Shown here: one piece after another, positions 13,459 through 26,646 of the stretch
Numbering within the stretch: position 1 is the stretch's first letter
How the letters are laid out: every line of letters starts with the position of its first letter
NCBI GenBank assembly: GCA_023333565.1
Contig: JAJKFH010002906.1
Coordinates: 620,001-684,000 of the forward strand
DNA from: Puffinus mauretanicus
Taxonomy: Eukaryota; Chordata; Aves; Procellariiformes; Procellariidae
Direction of reading: 5' to 3'
Length of the DNA stretch: 64,000 bases
The notes under the pieces: model-generated
What the model was told of the DNA's origin: nothing
The model's input: only the letters and a program-made list of their open reading frames with translations
Database searches by the model: none
Program-made: the position numbers and the translations under genes

Positions 13459-15042
13459 CTAAAATGCAAGAGATGGGACACATCAACACTCTTCTGCCAT
13501 TTATCTCGGGGTACAGAAATCTGTTGAAGGGCTAAGGGAAGGGACTATCTTCCCCTGCATCTCTGTGGTGGGATATATTGACTTCTATTCTGTAGGCAAC
13601 AGGAAATGATCTTTGGGTGATATATGACATGTTGCATATGTGAACACAACACTATGCAGGCCTGCAAAATAGGAGATCTATAATCCATCACGCATTAATG
13701 AAAAACTATACAAGACACTGATGTATTGTCTGATGAAGATATGGAGATCAGGAAGTATCTAAATCTAGCACTTTATTCTCTCTAATGCGTTAGCAAAACA
13801 CATGACCCCAATAATGACTGGAGGTAGATTTATTATAAATTAACCAGTCAAAAAATCCAAACAGTGAAAAAATGAAAGCTATTTTGATATTAGAAGATGA
13901 GCTAGTTTACATAGAAGCAAATTATTTCTAAATAGCTCATCTTATTCCTAATAAGCTCATCTCTTGTTTCTGAGTCATATTACCACAGCAGATGAAGGTG
14001 AAGATGTTCATCCACCATTTATCTAAGAATACAAAACACAATACTGGAGTATTCAAGTTAAGCATACTCCTACCAGACCTGAAAAGTTACTTGTACTGCC
14101 AAATGCAGCAAACACTGAAAAACACTAGGCACATAAGTACCAGAAATACTGAGAAAAATTACTTAGTTGCCTTAGCAAATGGTTTCAGAATTGCATGAAC
14201 CTGCAAAATAAATCTATTATTCTCAAGAATTTTCTATAAAATATCAGAACGGGCAAACACTTTTTTAAACTTAATTTTTCTTTAGGTAAGATTTCCAAAG
14301 CAAATGGTAATTCTGGATGTGCAACTCAACACAATTTAACAGCACCTTTTTTCACAGTTCATGTTGGCTGGCAATCACACCCCTGCTGAGATGTGTCAGC
14401 TTGGGGATTCCAGGTTGTTATGTACGTCTGAAATTCCTGATCTTAATTTAGTCACTACTTTGGAAAATCACCATGATGACTACTGGCGTACTGCTGCTGA
14501 CGGTGATAGACGTGTGTATGGAGAAGAGGAACAAACAAGAATGATTCACTCTAAGTTCCCACAAGAAGCTGTATAATTCTCCTGCCAACATGAAAACAGA
14601 GCTTCCCTCCATCTGTATTGATGAAGGCTTTGCAAAGAACACACTGTGCACACGATGAGAAAAATGACAGCACTCAGCTCATCTGAACACATTTGACTCC
14701 ATCAGCTCGCTAACGTGTTTTGTCTTTCCAAAAATTTTTCAGGAGTCTTTGAGACCTAATTAAATTTTCATTTACTATGAGAGAGTTTTTCAGGACCAGA
14801 TGTTTGTACTAGTTAAGGGTTTAGATTTAAAGATGGGTGATCTGTAACATATCATGCAGAATATACTTTAGCACAAGCCAACTAAACAAGAGGCTTCGTG
14901 TTTAATTCGAATCCCCTTTAAATCTATGTATAATTATAAAGTTGCTGATGCCACATCATATTTAAAGTCTACATTTAAAGAAGGGACATCCCAGTATCCC
15001 ACTGCTTGCAACTTCATTGGGCTAATGAGGTGGGACAGTTAC
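13459..15042 (-). other. MTCL1 intron (1,584 bases)
   Basis: AT-rich intron with no repeat or exon recognised. Short open frames at 13992-14198 and 14361-14576 on the plus strand have no family resemblance. Confidence 0.75.
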
Positions 15043-15273
15043 CTCTAATATGTCCTCCCCTTCCTCCTCCATTCGCTTGCCTTGCCGCCAATGTTTCAGC
15101 AGCCACTTCAGTTTGACATACAGGAGAAAGGTGTCCTGCTTGAAATGCCTGAGTTCTTGCTGCAGCAGACTTTTCTCCTGGCTCCAGGTCTTCTCTTCCA
15201 GTTTGTTCTGCAAAGTCAAGCTCTGCACTTCCAAGTCTTTTCTCCGCAGGGTCTGCATATGCTCCTCCTCCAG
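15043..15273 (-). CDS. MTCL1: MTCL1 exon: LEEEHMQTL to EGEDILE (77 residues)
   Basis: This 231-base exon encodes 77 residues, including the highly diagnostic [18 protein letters not shown] near its C-terminal end and [20 protein letters not shown] before it. Human MTCL1 has nearly the same words ([27 protein letters not shown]). The start at 15273 is chosen because the acceptor GTCGTTCCATTAAAG is good and the first residues LEEEH align with human MEEEH following CFSLE. A second in-frame acceptor (AGAGATTTCAG, exon start 15354) would add 27 residues. The donor is GAG|GTAACT, phase 0. The rod is coiled coil up to about residue 45, then an amphipathic aromatic helix ([13 protein letters not shown]), then an acidic tail. 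Confidence 0.94.
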
Positions 15274-18001
15274 CTTTAATGGAACGACAGACACCATGTC
15301 AACGGGGTGGGGTCCTGGGGCAGTTTCCAGCACTTGTACTTTGGGTGAGACAAACTGAAATCTCTAATTTTCATCAGTAGTGAGTAGCTATTGAGTTTGG
15401 CTCAGTAAGTTCCTCAGCAGTTATGACTGTTGAGGAAATTAGAGGATAGCAGCCGATAAGCTTTGCTTAGATAACCATATCCAAGTAACCTGCTGTGGAA
15501 GTGGACATTTATTTTAAAGATGCATGAGACCTCTGCTGCTGCTTAAACATTTTATATCACTCATATTTTCCTTTCTCTCTTGATTGTATCCCTGCAGTAT
15601 GTTCCCAGCACAGCCACCGCCCCATACTGCTGCACATATCACACCTGCTAAAAGCGTTTGCAGCCATTTCTACAAGGTGGGACCACAGCTGCCCTTCAGA
15701 CAACCTGGAATATTATCCTTGCCTCTTCACTCCCCAGCCACAGACTCATCCTTTCCTCTGTGGCTATGTCTCCATCTGCTTCTGGAAGGGCAATGCTTCT
15801 GAAGGAACCACATCCAGTATCTCAGATACAACTACTGGTCCCTCACTTCTCACAGTTCATACTTGGAGGCATCTGAATGACTTGCAGCAAACAGTTTGGA
15901 GCACTCGTATAATTACATCTGTTTCAACACAAGGCCACCTAAAACATTATTCTTTAAACGTGATTTCTCCTTCAATATGTCAAAATCAAGCCATTGCTGA
16001 CCTGCGCCCAATAGCATTTGTACAGGTTAGTTGTACAAGATCTCACGTTCTGCATGGATGAAATAGTGTTTCCACTTCAACCAAGCTGTGGTTCACATTG
16101 ATCAAGAAAAGGCAGATGGAAAATGAGTACAGAGCCACTGCTTACAGGTGCCAGTTTCTACTATTTTCCATTCTGCCGAACAACAGCCTCTCCCTTTGCT
16201 GACCAGCTCCATAGATGAAACCTATGAAAGCCACAGTACACTAATGACCACAATGATTTAAACCGTAAGAACATACCCTGCAACAAACAACATTCACACA
16301 AGAATGAAGAATACTTCAGAGATTCTTTTTCAGGAGCGTGGACTCCCTAGCAATTAATACTGCTACGAAATAGATGCTTGATTTTCATGGCAGCATTCAG
16401 ATGCTTCTGACACAGGCTACTGGTCCATACTAGATGGTTTACTAAGGACTCTCCTGCCCTTTAAATGATGTGCTCTGGCATAATGCAAATTTTCAAATCT
16501 ACGCTACTATGCCTTAAAAAATTCCTGATTAAATTACAATTATTTACAGTAGTTGCTAGCTTAAATGGGTTTAAAATGCAGCTTAAAAGTAGTCTGGAAC
16601 AAAATTAGCTGTAATGGCCCCAAAAACATACACACAACTCCTAATAACACTCATGGAGATTGTACACTGCTAGCACACATCAATTTGATGTCATTAAACA
16701 TTGCTAAAAATGAAATAGTGAAAAAGGGGCTTATTTTAAATTTAATTTTTACAGGAAGAAACAAGCAGATTTTGTGTTGATGCAGGTTCTTCCACCAAAT
16801 GAAGTTATGGTTAAATACAGCAAAGATCTGAGTCATTTCCACCAGAAATCCTGGAAGATGATAAAAAAGGAACAATATCAACAGGATGGGCATAATCTGG
16901 AAAAAATGAAGAATCCAGAAGATGCTTTTATTCTTCTATTTCTACTGGCTGTCAGCATGAATAGCTAGCTTTGATTTTGCTGCATTTTTCATTGTTTTTA
17001 CAAGCTGTTATGATCTAAGTCCCTGTGGTCACAAATTCTTGCAGAAGACCCTGGTGAAGGTAGCTTCATAGAGTATTATATTTTTTCAATGGATAGCTAT
17101 TGCAAAAGAAAAGAACTTTAAGAGGCAGCAATAGCTTCCAAAAAACTTTCATGGCCAAGGCAACTAGGAAGGAAATCAATTTACTGGTTGCCTTCAAAAG
17201 CCTCCATGAGAAAGCTCCTATGGAGATCAACTGGAAATTAAAGCTACTTATGAAAAAATGGAGAGATACCACTTGGGCATAATGAGATTAGCTGGCACAA
17301 GGAAAAATGCTTTACAGTATGCAACAATTATGCTGAATTTAGTCTATGAAGTAAATTTTAAAAGAAAACTTCAGTTAAGAGCCAAACAGCCTGCAAAAAT
17401 TAGCAACAGATTTTTTTCGCTCTAGGAGCTAGAGATCACAAAACGATTGACTAATCTGTTCCAGCCTTCAAAAGAGCAGGAGGAGCCCATGTAACAAAAT
17501 ATAATTCATTCACCAGTTATGAATAAGAGGGTTGGAAGCATGGGGTACTGAGAAATACAAAAAAGTCTTGATTTGTGCCTCAGTTATGAGCGTGTAGCAA
17601 CTCCTCCGACTTCAGAGGAGTGTTGGTTTTTCTTTGGGCTAGGAGGGGTCAGAATAAGGCGTAGAGCCAAACTGTGCTCCCAGAGGTCAAACGCACCCTT
17701 CCCCAGCTCACAGAGGGCTAAAGGGGCTGATATGATTCCCCACAGACTATTTCATGTCTCTACCTCGACTTCCCCTGCACAGGGGAGGACAAAACTTCTC
17801 TCCACCAAGCAGAGAAACCAGATTCAAAGTGGCAAAATAGGCTTGAGTTTACATTTCCCCAACTTCCAGATTCTTCATTTACTCAGATGAGGTCAAACAG
17901 GCACAGCCATCAGGACACAAGTTCCCATGGCCCTGACCAACAAGGTCCATGCCACACGTCATGGCCACGCATCTCTCCCAGCAGGCAGGTTTCGTATTTA
18001 C
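15274..18001 (-). other. MTCL1 intron (2,728 bases)
   Basis: No repeat or independent gene recognised. Bases 15274-15354 are an in-frame open extension of the neighbouring exon with its own acceptor and could be coding in some transcripts. Confidence 0.75.
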
Positions 18002-18094
18002 CTGGATGATCCTTTCTGTAAACTTTTCTTGCTCCTCTCGGTGAAGTCTCGTCTCCTGCTCAAGCTGAGCCTGAAGCTCCTGTATCGATACATT
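18002..18094 (-). CDS. MTCL1: Likely MTCL1 cassette exon B (31 residues)
   Basis: This 93-base exon has acceptor GTTTTACCTGTACAG and donor CAG|GTAAAT, phase 0 on both sides. It encodes a strongly charged coiled coil, starting NVSIQELQAQLEQETRLHRE and ending EKFTERIIQ. Spliced to the exon at 15273 it gives ...[14 protein letters not shown], a seamless coiled coil. Codon pattern, splice strength and fit all favour a real exon. Human canonical MTCL1, as I recall it, goes from CFSLE directly to MEEEH without this segment, so it is probably alternative. It would lengthen the dimerising rod by about 31 residues, or 67 residues together with cassette A. Confidence 0.75.
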
Positions 18095-21000
18095 CTGTAC
18101 AGGTAAAACATGGGAATCCCTGAGCTGATCAGCATGACAAAGGGATAGGTTTAGCAGAAAACGTGACTCCGTGGTGTAAAAAAAAGGAAAAAAGAAAAGA
18201 ACTGCAGGACAGACATCTGCACAACTCACGGTTATCAATAGTTAAAACCAAAGCACAGTGTGCAAATAAATAGCAATGCCCTAAATATGTGTGGGAATTT
18301 CCTGTGTGGCTTCTTCTGAAAACTAAAGCTGGGATGCTGATGTTACATGTTGGATATTCCCTTCAGGCCTCTGCCCTGGGTTTGCACTCGAATAGCTGAG
18401 ACAGCGCACCATCAATGACGTTTGCCAGATGAGCTCCTATTTACAGGATTACATATTTGGTGGCATATTTCTTTATGATAATCAAAGCTATAAAATTTTA
18501 ACATCTCTGCAGAAGATGCATCTAATGCACATATATTGAACCTAATTATTCATTTGCAACACTTCTGATTAGGCAGTTAATGGGATAGCATTTATTAAAC
18601 CAACTAAGCATATAAGGTCCTTCTCTTCAGATACAGGACAGCTCTCTGCACAAGTCGACTTCATTCTGCGATTTCTACTCAAAATAATTACTCCACAAGC
18701 GCCACAGTGATAAGCTGTGTGAGCCTGAGATCTGACCAAAATGCTTAAGTATCTCCCCTTTCAAGTCCAACACTACTTTAATCTTAATACTTTCAATTTT
18801 ATGCTCTCATTAAGTTTGGCATCCCATCCACTTTACTTCTGAAAGTTACTTAATTCAAAAATAAAGACCCAAGAAGGCAGAGTCAGACCTCATTATTTAT
18901 ACTATGTTAATTAATCTTGTGGCACTTATATTCCTGATCAGAACTTTCTATGCCCTGCATTTTGTGTCTCTCACATTGGAGCTAACACTGATTTGTCTGT
19001 ACAAAGGTGATGCTCGGCCAGATGCCATCCTTTTCACATGTGTGACCACAGAAGACACTACCGCACCAAACTCCTACTTCCCAGAGTAAAGACGCATTTA
19101 AAGAAAGGATCACTTCAGGCTTCAAAGCCTAATCCCAAATTCTCTCCTGGCCGACATCCAGCGTGCTCCAAGCTCAGTGGCTGCAAGGACGTAACGCAGG
19201 TCGTGGGACCGCTCTCGGGGGCTGCATTGCCACTTCCCCTCCGGCATCAGCCCCGGCACCCATCTCCTCTCCCCGAGCACTCCTCCCGCTTCCCGAGAGC
19301 AAAACCAGCTGCTGCCGCTGTTCGGGCCGCAGCAGCCCTTGCTGGGACACTTTTGGTTACTCAAAAAGTATTTGTCACTGGAATAGATGCTCCTCTCCTC
19401 CTCTAGAGAAAAAGGAGATAAGGCAGATGGAAGTATCCCATAAACCACCCGCAGGACCATACTCCGCTGGATAACGAAAATCACCCTACATATACTTTCC
19501 GGGCCCTGTCAGTTCCTTCTTTACTTGATTCACTTATTGACTTGTGCGCGTCTGTTTTGTAGCTGAGGAAGCGACACTTCCAACCCTCTGAAAGGTACAC
19601 ATAAAGTGACCAAGAGAACTATCTTGCATTATCTGCCTTATTGATTTCACCTTATGCCTTAACATGTCTGCAGACATTTTGTATTGCACAAGGCCAAAAT
19701 TCAGTCTCACAAATAATTTGGAAAGAACTGCTTGCAATGGGATTTGCCAGTTTTGCACAATTGTTTGTAAATCATGAGATGGTTACGTGCAGGTATATCA
19801 GCTTAGATTTCTCATCCAATAAAGGAAAACTTACTTTTGACTGAAATTTCTGCACTCTGTTACTCTGATCCGGCTTCTTTAGGAAAATGGTAAATAAGAA
19901 CCAATGTACCTAGTTAATTCAGGTGTACTTAAAAAAATGTGTGGTCCTTCTTTTTATGGATTCAAAATCATGCAAAGTCGATCTGGTGAAAACATATACA
20001 ACATGGCAACCCTCTTCTGTTGGCAATAATCACTTAAAAAAATCTTACGCGCCTCCAGAAATGGAAACAGTATGATTCATATAAAAATGCATAGATTGTT
20101 AATTTAAAATATATAGGAAGCATAACTGATCTTAGTATGACTCTCCTTACAGTCATATAATTACACATTTAGATAGGTAGAAATATTATTGGTCTTGGGA
20201 TTCCTGAAACTGGAAGCTGAATCAGAGCAGCAAAAATCCTACCAGGCAGGTAAGGTTTGAATTTTTCATTATTCACTTCACACTTTTGTTTTCAGTGAAC
20301 AATGATTTGCTAAAAGATCATTTCTTCTACTTTAGACTAGTATTAACTGGAATCACAGTTACGTATATACTGACAACACCTTATGTCTGCAAAATTAGGG
20401 CAAGAAAATTATAAACTCATGCAATTTTTTGATAAACATGCAGCCCATGCAAAGCCAAGTTTCAGGAAACTTGGGCGCTGGGATTATGGGATAACTGCTG
20501 GAATTACGAGGAAGAGATTAAATACATCATAAAGGCAGATAGACTATTACATGCACACTACAGAGTGCAAATCTTTTTTACAATTGCTTTGCCTCTTTAA
20601 GGACAATAGATTTTTATAAGCAGCAAAGTAAACGCGCTGAAGAGCAGTTAATGCATGAACGCAGAGCTGCAAACCTTTTGCCTCCCAGTGCAACCTGAGG
20701 ACTCTTCATAGTCCATAATTTCATATAATGTCATTTCTATCAGAAGCATTGGGATTAGTACTGCTTAAATCAAGGAAGATAAGGCTGCTTAAGCACCAAA
20801 TAGATTGCTGCAAACATCTGGATTGTGAATGAAGAAGGTGTAGAAATGTATCATGTGATATTTGTACGCGGTTCGGTACCTGGCATTGCACTGATGGACG
20901 TCTATACATTTATATTTGGATATCAGGCCCCTACCATGTAATAAGCAGGGTGTAGTCTGTGGCACAACTGTGGTTTTGTTTTGTTTTGGAAAACAACGCT

Positions 21001-23548
21001 GCTACAAAATGGACACAGAAGTTGATAACCTGTTAACTTCCATTCTTTGTCTCCTTTGTTCGCACTATGAGGAACGGAAAACACCCTGAACGTGACGGCC
21101 ACCACACAACATACCGACACCACAGAAACAGACACAAACTCACTACAACAAGACATACAAACACACTATAATGGGAACTACAAGCTAGTGCTACTCCATC
21201 ACAGCACCACAGAAGAAGTTGCACTTCATCTGCAGCTCGACACCAACTGACAATTTCCCAGGAATCCCAATTATGGCATTTCCAGACCCACTTCCACTCC
21301 CATTCTCTTGGACAGGCAGTGCCAAATCCTTCTGCCAGTCCTTTTCTCTCACCTGTTATCACTCCAGAACAAGTTAATCCACGCCGATGTCTTTACCTCA
21401 AGAGGATGTTCAGAGAAAAGTCATCCACGCTTTGGGGGCTTCATCAGCACTCCCTCATTGCACTGACCCCTTTCTGCCCCTCTCAGCACGTTGAAGGCTT
21501 TTCAGGTTACTTTTCAGCTTGCACAATCCCACATTTCTGCCATGACTTCTTTTTACAATATTGCCATGCACCGCAAGGTACGTTTGGGTTTTACTTGTCT
21601 GTTTTCTCCATTTTACCATAGCTAACTGCAATCTCATTGCCTGCAAACTTAATCGGCTTATATGCAACAACTGTGAACATCAAATTTCATGGAATCTTTC
21701 TTTTTAGCCTTTTTTTTTCCAGAAGGGATGGAGCAAAATAAGGCCTGAGGAGGCAGGGTAGAAAGATGCTCTCCAGCATTTTTGTGCAATTCCAGGAAGC
21801 CAAAAGATGAACATTTTATGCTGCTCACCTAACACTATGTTCTAATGCTTTGGTATTTGGACCTTACATTTGACCACGCAGTCTAAAAACTGCTACTTTT
21901 TCACACGTGACGGCTGACCACTGCATGCATACAATCAACCAGACTAGATAGGAACTTTCATTGCCTTTTGTATTACTTTTTACATGCAATACACATCTAA
22001 TTGAATTCTCAGAGGCTGCTTCTGAAGAGGTACTCTTCTCCTCACCCCTTAAAAATAAATGACATATATTCCATTTGCTAGTGTACAATACGCAGTTGTG
22101 TGGTTATTTGTCTGTGCTTATATGGAGAGTCTCCGATTTTGGGAAAACACAGAACACTTTGCTCCAAGTCTCTAAAAATCCATCTTATTGTATGGATAGT
22201 ACACAAAGTCTCACCAAGTTCAGTTAGGACTGTGATATCCAAATTTACATCATAAAGGGTCTTTTAAGCCATTATATTGTCAACCTTTACGGAATCTTGC
22301 ATAGCAAGAAAGAATACAATTCATCAAAGTAAATTATTCTTGCTGCCCCTAATCTTGGTGGGAAGGAATACTGTCAGCACCAGTTTGTCTTTCTTCTTCC
22401 CAGCTTTGCATTGGACGAATAGTGGCCACTAAGAGATACAACTTTTTATGTGGTCCTCATTTGCTGGGTTGGTTTTTTTTTCAGAAGAAAGAAAAGTCAC
22501 AATGTATAAAACATTCACTGTTTCCTTTCTGGGAAAACAAAATCTTAAATCAGGGCAAGAGAAAAGGATGTGTAAATTTTCAGCACATGGCTGGGAGCTG
22601 CTGCAAAAGCCATCCAGCTGAAAAGCTCTCACGTGGAATTATGAAAATTGTACAAAAGGAGCACAGACACTCCAAAACCAGCTAAAAATAGAACATTCAA
22701 AATATAGACTGAAATTCTCCTCGTATGTCCAAAATGGATCCATACAGAAGTTTTGATTCAAAGCAGGTGGTAAAGTGACTTACCTAACTTGCACATCTGG
22801 TTGGTCCACACTTAACCCAGTATTAACTTAGAGTAATAGAGATGTTTTATATTTCTTATGGGCATGATGAGTAAGGAAAATGGATAAACAGATTAAGAAT
22901 GGCCTAGAAGAAATTATTCTTCAGTGTGAGCTCTTCCTACTTTATTACTAGAACTTGTGGAAGACTTGCATTTTAAGACATGCTCTCACTTTCTCTAGCC
23001 TATCTGCTTTCATTTTAATTCTCTGGTGACAACTTGTTCCTTTTAAGTGAATTCACTTCAGTGGTTCTTTTTCCATAACCTGGGAGTGTCAGAGATTTTG
23101 TGGTATTTTTCTACACAGAAACAAATGCGTAAGTATTTAAAAGCCATGTATGAAAATAATCCAAATCTGAAATGCAAAGATGAGTGCTTTTGCCTTTGGT
23201 GATATATACTTACTCAGGTAAGGGCAGAACTAATACCTTCCGAAGGAACAATCAGAGCTAGGAGATACAGCTCCATTTTAGAGCATCAGGTATCAAATAC
23301 TGCAACAAACTATACTTGGTCATTTGAAACAGTGAAATTTTTCTTCTCAGGAATGTCTTCTTGTTTCTGAATAAACACGAGGAGACTGCTTAAGGAAGCT
23401 GCCTTTTGTTTATGGATATTACATTGGTAAAATGGGTAAAATTCACCAGATGAAAAATTATTTACCATTTTTTCCACTGGTTCCCATTTGTTGCCATAGT
23501 AATGCTTTGATTTGTACCAGGCATTTGCTCCATGAAGCATTGTGTTAC
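18095..23548 (-). other. MTCL1 intron between cassette exons B and A (5,454 bases)
   Basis: No repeat recognised. A short GC-richer patch lies at about 19190-19350. An A/C-rich patch lies at about 21080-21210. The open frames over both show no domain. Confidence 0.7.
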
Positions 23549-23656
23549 CTTTTTTAGTTCCTCGTGTCTTTTAGTCAGGGCAATTCTCACTTGTTCACTC
23601 GCCTTTTCTTTGGATGCTAAAGAATGATTTCCCCCTCCCACCATAACCCGGCTCTG
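23549..23656 (-). CDS. MTCL1: Possible MTCL1 cassette exon A (36 residues)
   Basis: This is a 108-base open segment bounded by acceptor ATTCATGATTTTAG and donor AAG|GTAACA, phase 0 at both ends. Its second half reads as a coiled coil (EKASEQVRIALTKRHEELKK) and flows into cassette exon B and then the exon at 15273 without a break in the charged heptad pattern. The first half (QSRVMVGGGNHSL) is not helical. An inner acceptor, TTCTTTAG at about 23617, would put the frame out from the exon upstream, so I prefer the outer one. I do not remember this segment in canonical human MTCL1, so it is either an optional exon or a lineage-specific one. The alternative is a chance open stretch in an intron. 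Confidence 0.58.
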
Positions 23657-26240
23657 CTAAAATCATGAATAATGGATCGAACATCCACTCCAATGGGCTC
23701 CAACCTCCCGCAACAGCAGCTGAATGGCTTGTTTCAGCAAGAAAACAAAGCCCTGCTCTTAAGGCAATTTCAAGATATAATTTCCCTTGGACTGTGACTC
23801 TAACCCACTTCTTTAACATGCAAATACATTTTAATAATACTGTTGCACTAACAACTGCAGTGCAAAGCCCAAACAAAGGCAGATGTTTACAGTTAGGCTA
23901 CAGGGTAGTTTCAAGCACAAGTCAGTCTGCATTTACTGTATTTAATCAAACAATTAGGCTCCCACGCTGCTCATTTTTAAAAATAGGAGAAATGGCTAAA
24001 TGGAAGCTGCTCAGCATTGCTTGGGAAAATTTTCATTTAAAATTCAGCTTGGAAAAAATGAATTTAGAAAAATGGGTTTGCTTGCTTAAAAAGAAAACAT
24101 TTGCCTCACTGAAATGAAATGTGTTCTTCTCATGCTGAAAGTCCATACACAGTAAGAAGATCATCAATCAATGTTATCTGCTGGTCAGTGTATATATTTT
24201 CACTTCAGAAGTTAAAGCAGATAACGGCTTACATGTAGCCATCTCTGCTATGGGCATTGAAAGGTCCATGGGCATTGAGTGTCCATCTGAAATGTTTGTG
24301 GTAACAAAAAAATACCCTTTGGTATCTGAGTAATATTTTTCCCTGCTCATTCATCTGGCACAAAAAAAAAGGTAGTTTTTGCTAGTGCAGTGTATGAAAT
24401 TAAAAAAGAAAAGACTAAAAATGATACCATACAAAATTATTTGAAGGAATTTTCTGCTTCACTTGGGTTTGACTATTACAGATTATAAGATTTCAATTGG
24501 CTGTCCACCCATTGAAAAGTTTCAGTGTAAAGCAGTGTAATATTCTTTGTTGCTTAAGTAAACCTGACTGAAACAAACACCTTAGTCTTCAGCATTTTCT
24601 CAGGTTGGGCCATTTGAGCGCCAGCCTTGCTCACCTTTTGAGTACATCTGGACCTCAGCTGAATATTCTCTACCTTTGATTATAATTACTGGCTTGTTCC
24701 TTGTCAGGCTATGGTGTGAAAACTATCCATCCTCTGTTTAAACACAGCTTGTTGTACACAGTTTACACATCATGCCATCCTGGGAGAGGAAAAAAAGATG
24801 TTGTGCCAAAATAACCCAAATCCCTAATCTTAATGGAGGGCTCACATATACAGGACTTGATATAATAATGAGGCTGATCTAAGGTAAGAGGGAATTAATA
24901 AAGATGACAGAATTTAAACTGAAATATTGTAAACATTTGCTGTGGTGATTTTCTGACCTAATCTACCATATCTATTGACCAATACAATTGCAAAAGGATC
25001 CATGCTGAACAGCAAGGTTTCTCTTCCTCATTTTCACAGCTGAGGAAGAAAGACTACATTTCAGTGAGAGACTTACGGTGTCCTGAGTTTATCAGATATC
25101 CTTCCTGAGGTTTATTATCACTGGTAAAAGTGAAAAGTTGGAAGAGAAGCTGCCGAACAAATTAATTATTCTAATACTACCAAAACTCTGCACTGTCACG
25201 ATAGTTTAAAACAAACAAAACCAAACCAGCAAAGAATTATCTGTGTTAAGATGAAGGGCCACTCTCCCTTTGATATTCAATACAGCTTCGTGCTGCTTGG
25301 CTACCAGCTGCCCTGAAGATTTTTCTTCCTACCCCTGCTTTTTAGTGTTTCTTACTGCTAACTCACAAACCCAGCTGTCCCAGCCAGCATTCTCCTTTTC
25401 CCAGACTCAATTAGGGGTTTCAGATATACTAAGGCCTCTGCATGTGTCTTTAGAATTAAAACCATATTAAAACTCATCCCTCACTAGAAGCTACTCTAAC
25501 CACCAGAGTTTCAAGGTAGATTTGGCTTCCCAGTGGCCAGTAGAAAAGTTTTTCAATGCTCCAGCTTGCCTTTGCGGAGACAGATTAGAAATTGTTTTCT
25601 TCAGGACTAGTTGTAGTGTCTGGACAATCTATGTTCATGAGAAAGCAGCTAAGGAGATGTTTACTGAGGCTGATATGGCCTCTGCATGGATGAAGATTTA
25701 AATAAAAACTGATCAATGTTTTTGACGAATGGAAAAGTACTCAACAACCCAAACAATGGAGAATTCTGCTTTAAATAAGTTTTTTTGGAAGCTTCAGGGT
25801 GCTGTGTTCCCTGTTGAGAATCACCATGCACACCAGCATCAAACCCTCTCCTGCGCAGACTACTGCCAGGCAAAATGCAAAGCAGTCTCTATCTGTAGAC
25901 TTTCCAGATTTAAAATATCCAACAAGGTGAAACCTGGAAGCACGATGTCACACCAGGGATTACAACCTCTTCCAGAGATCTTTTGTTACTGTACTCAATT
26001 ATAGTGGGTCCCTGAGCCATATTTTCCCACTTAGCGAAACTACTGGGAGTAGGGTGATGAGTCCAAAGTCAGGACCAATTTGCTTCTCTGAAACTGCAAG
26101 GGGGAAAAGAGGTCAACCACAAATTTCACAACAGGGGTGCTGTGTTTGGTCCAATTTACTCCCCCAACCCCTGGCTTCTGTTACTCATCTCCTGGCTAAG
26201 GCAGCAGGAGGCAGTGAGTAAGACGGGCTGCTTTGCTGAC
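23657..26240 (-). other. MTCL1 intron upstream of cassette exon A (2,584 bases)
   Basis: Mostly AT-rich with no repeat recognised. It contains a 44-base unit (25120-25077) with unusually strong splice signals that would introduce a stop codon if spliced after the exon at 26241 (see findings). Confidence 0.7.
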
Positions 26241-26396
26241 CTCTAGACTGAAACAGCCCTTGTCTCCTGGCCTGTAGAGTTTAATGTCTCCATCAGCTCT
26301 GCGGTGTGGGTCGGTGGTGGCTCGCTGGTGGTGAATCTCTCGCTCCTCTCCACGATCTTGTTTGAGCTGCCACTCCATCTGATCCCTCAGTTTGGA
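26241..26396 (-). CDS. MTCL1: MTCL1 exon: MEWQLKQ segment (52 residues)
   Basis: This 156-base exon encodes 52 residues, starting SKLRDQMEWQLKQDRGEERE and ending KGCFSLE. It corresponds to the human stretch that reads roughly SRLKEQLEWQL...HRRADGD...CFSLE, with HRRADGD and CFSLE kept exactly. The acceptor CACCTAACAG has a long T/C-rich tract on the minus strand behind it (about 26400-26640). The donor is GAG|GTCAGC, which keeps G at +5 but lacks the usual purine-A at +3/+4, so it is weak. In human the next residues are MEEEHLYALRWKELE, equivalent to the exon at 15273 here, so this exon can splice either straight to 15273 or to the two cassette exons in between. All of these joins stay in frame. 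Confidence 0.92.
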
Positions 26397-26399
26397 CTG

Positions 26400-26646
<247 letters not shown>

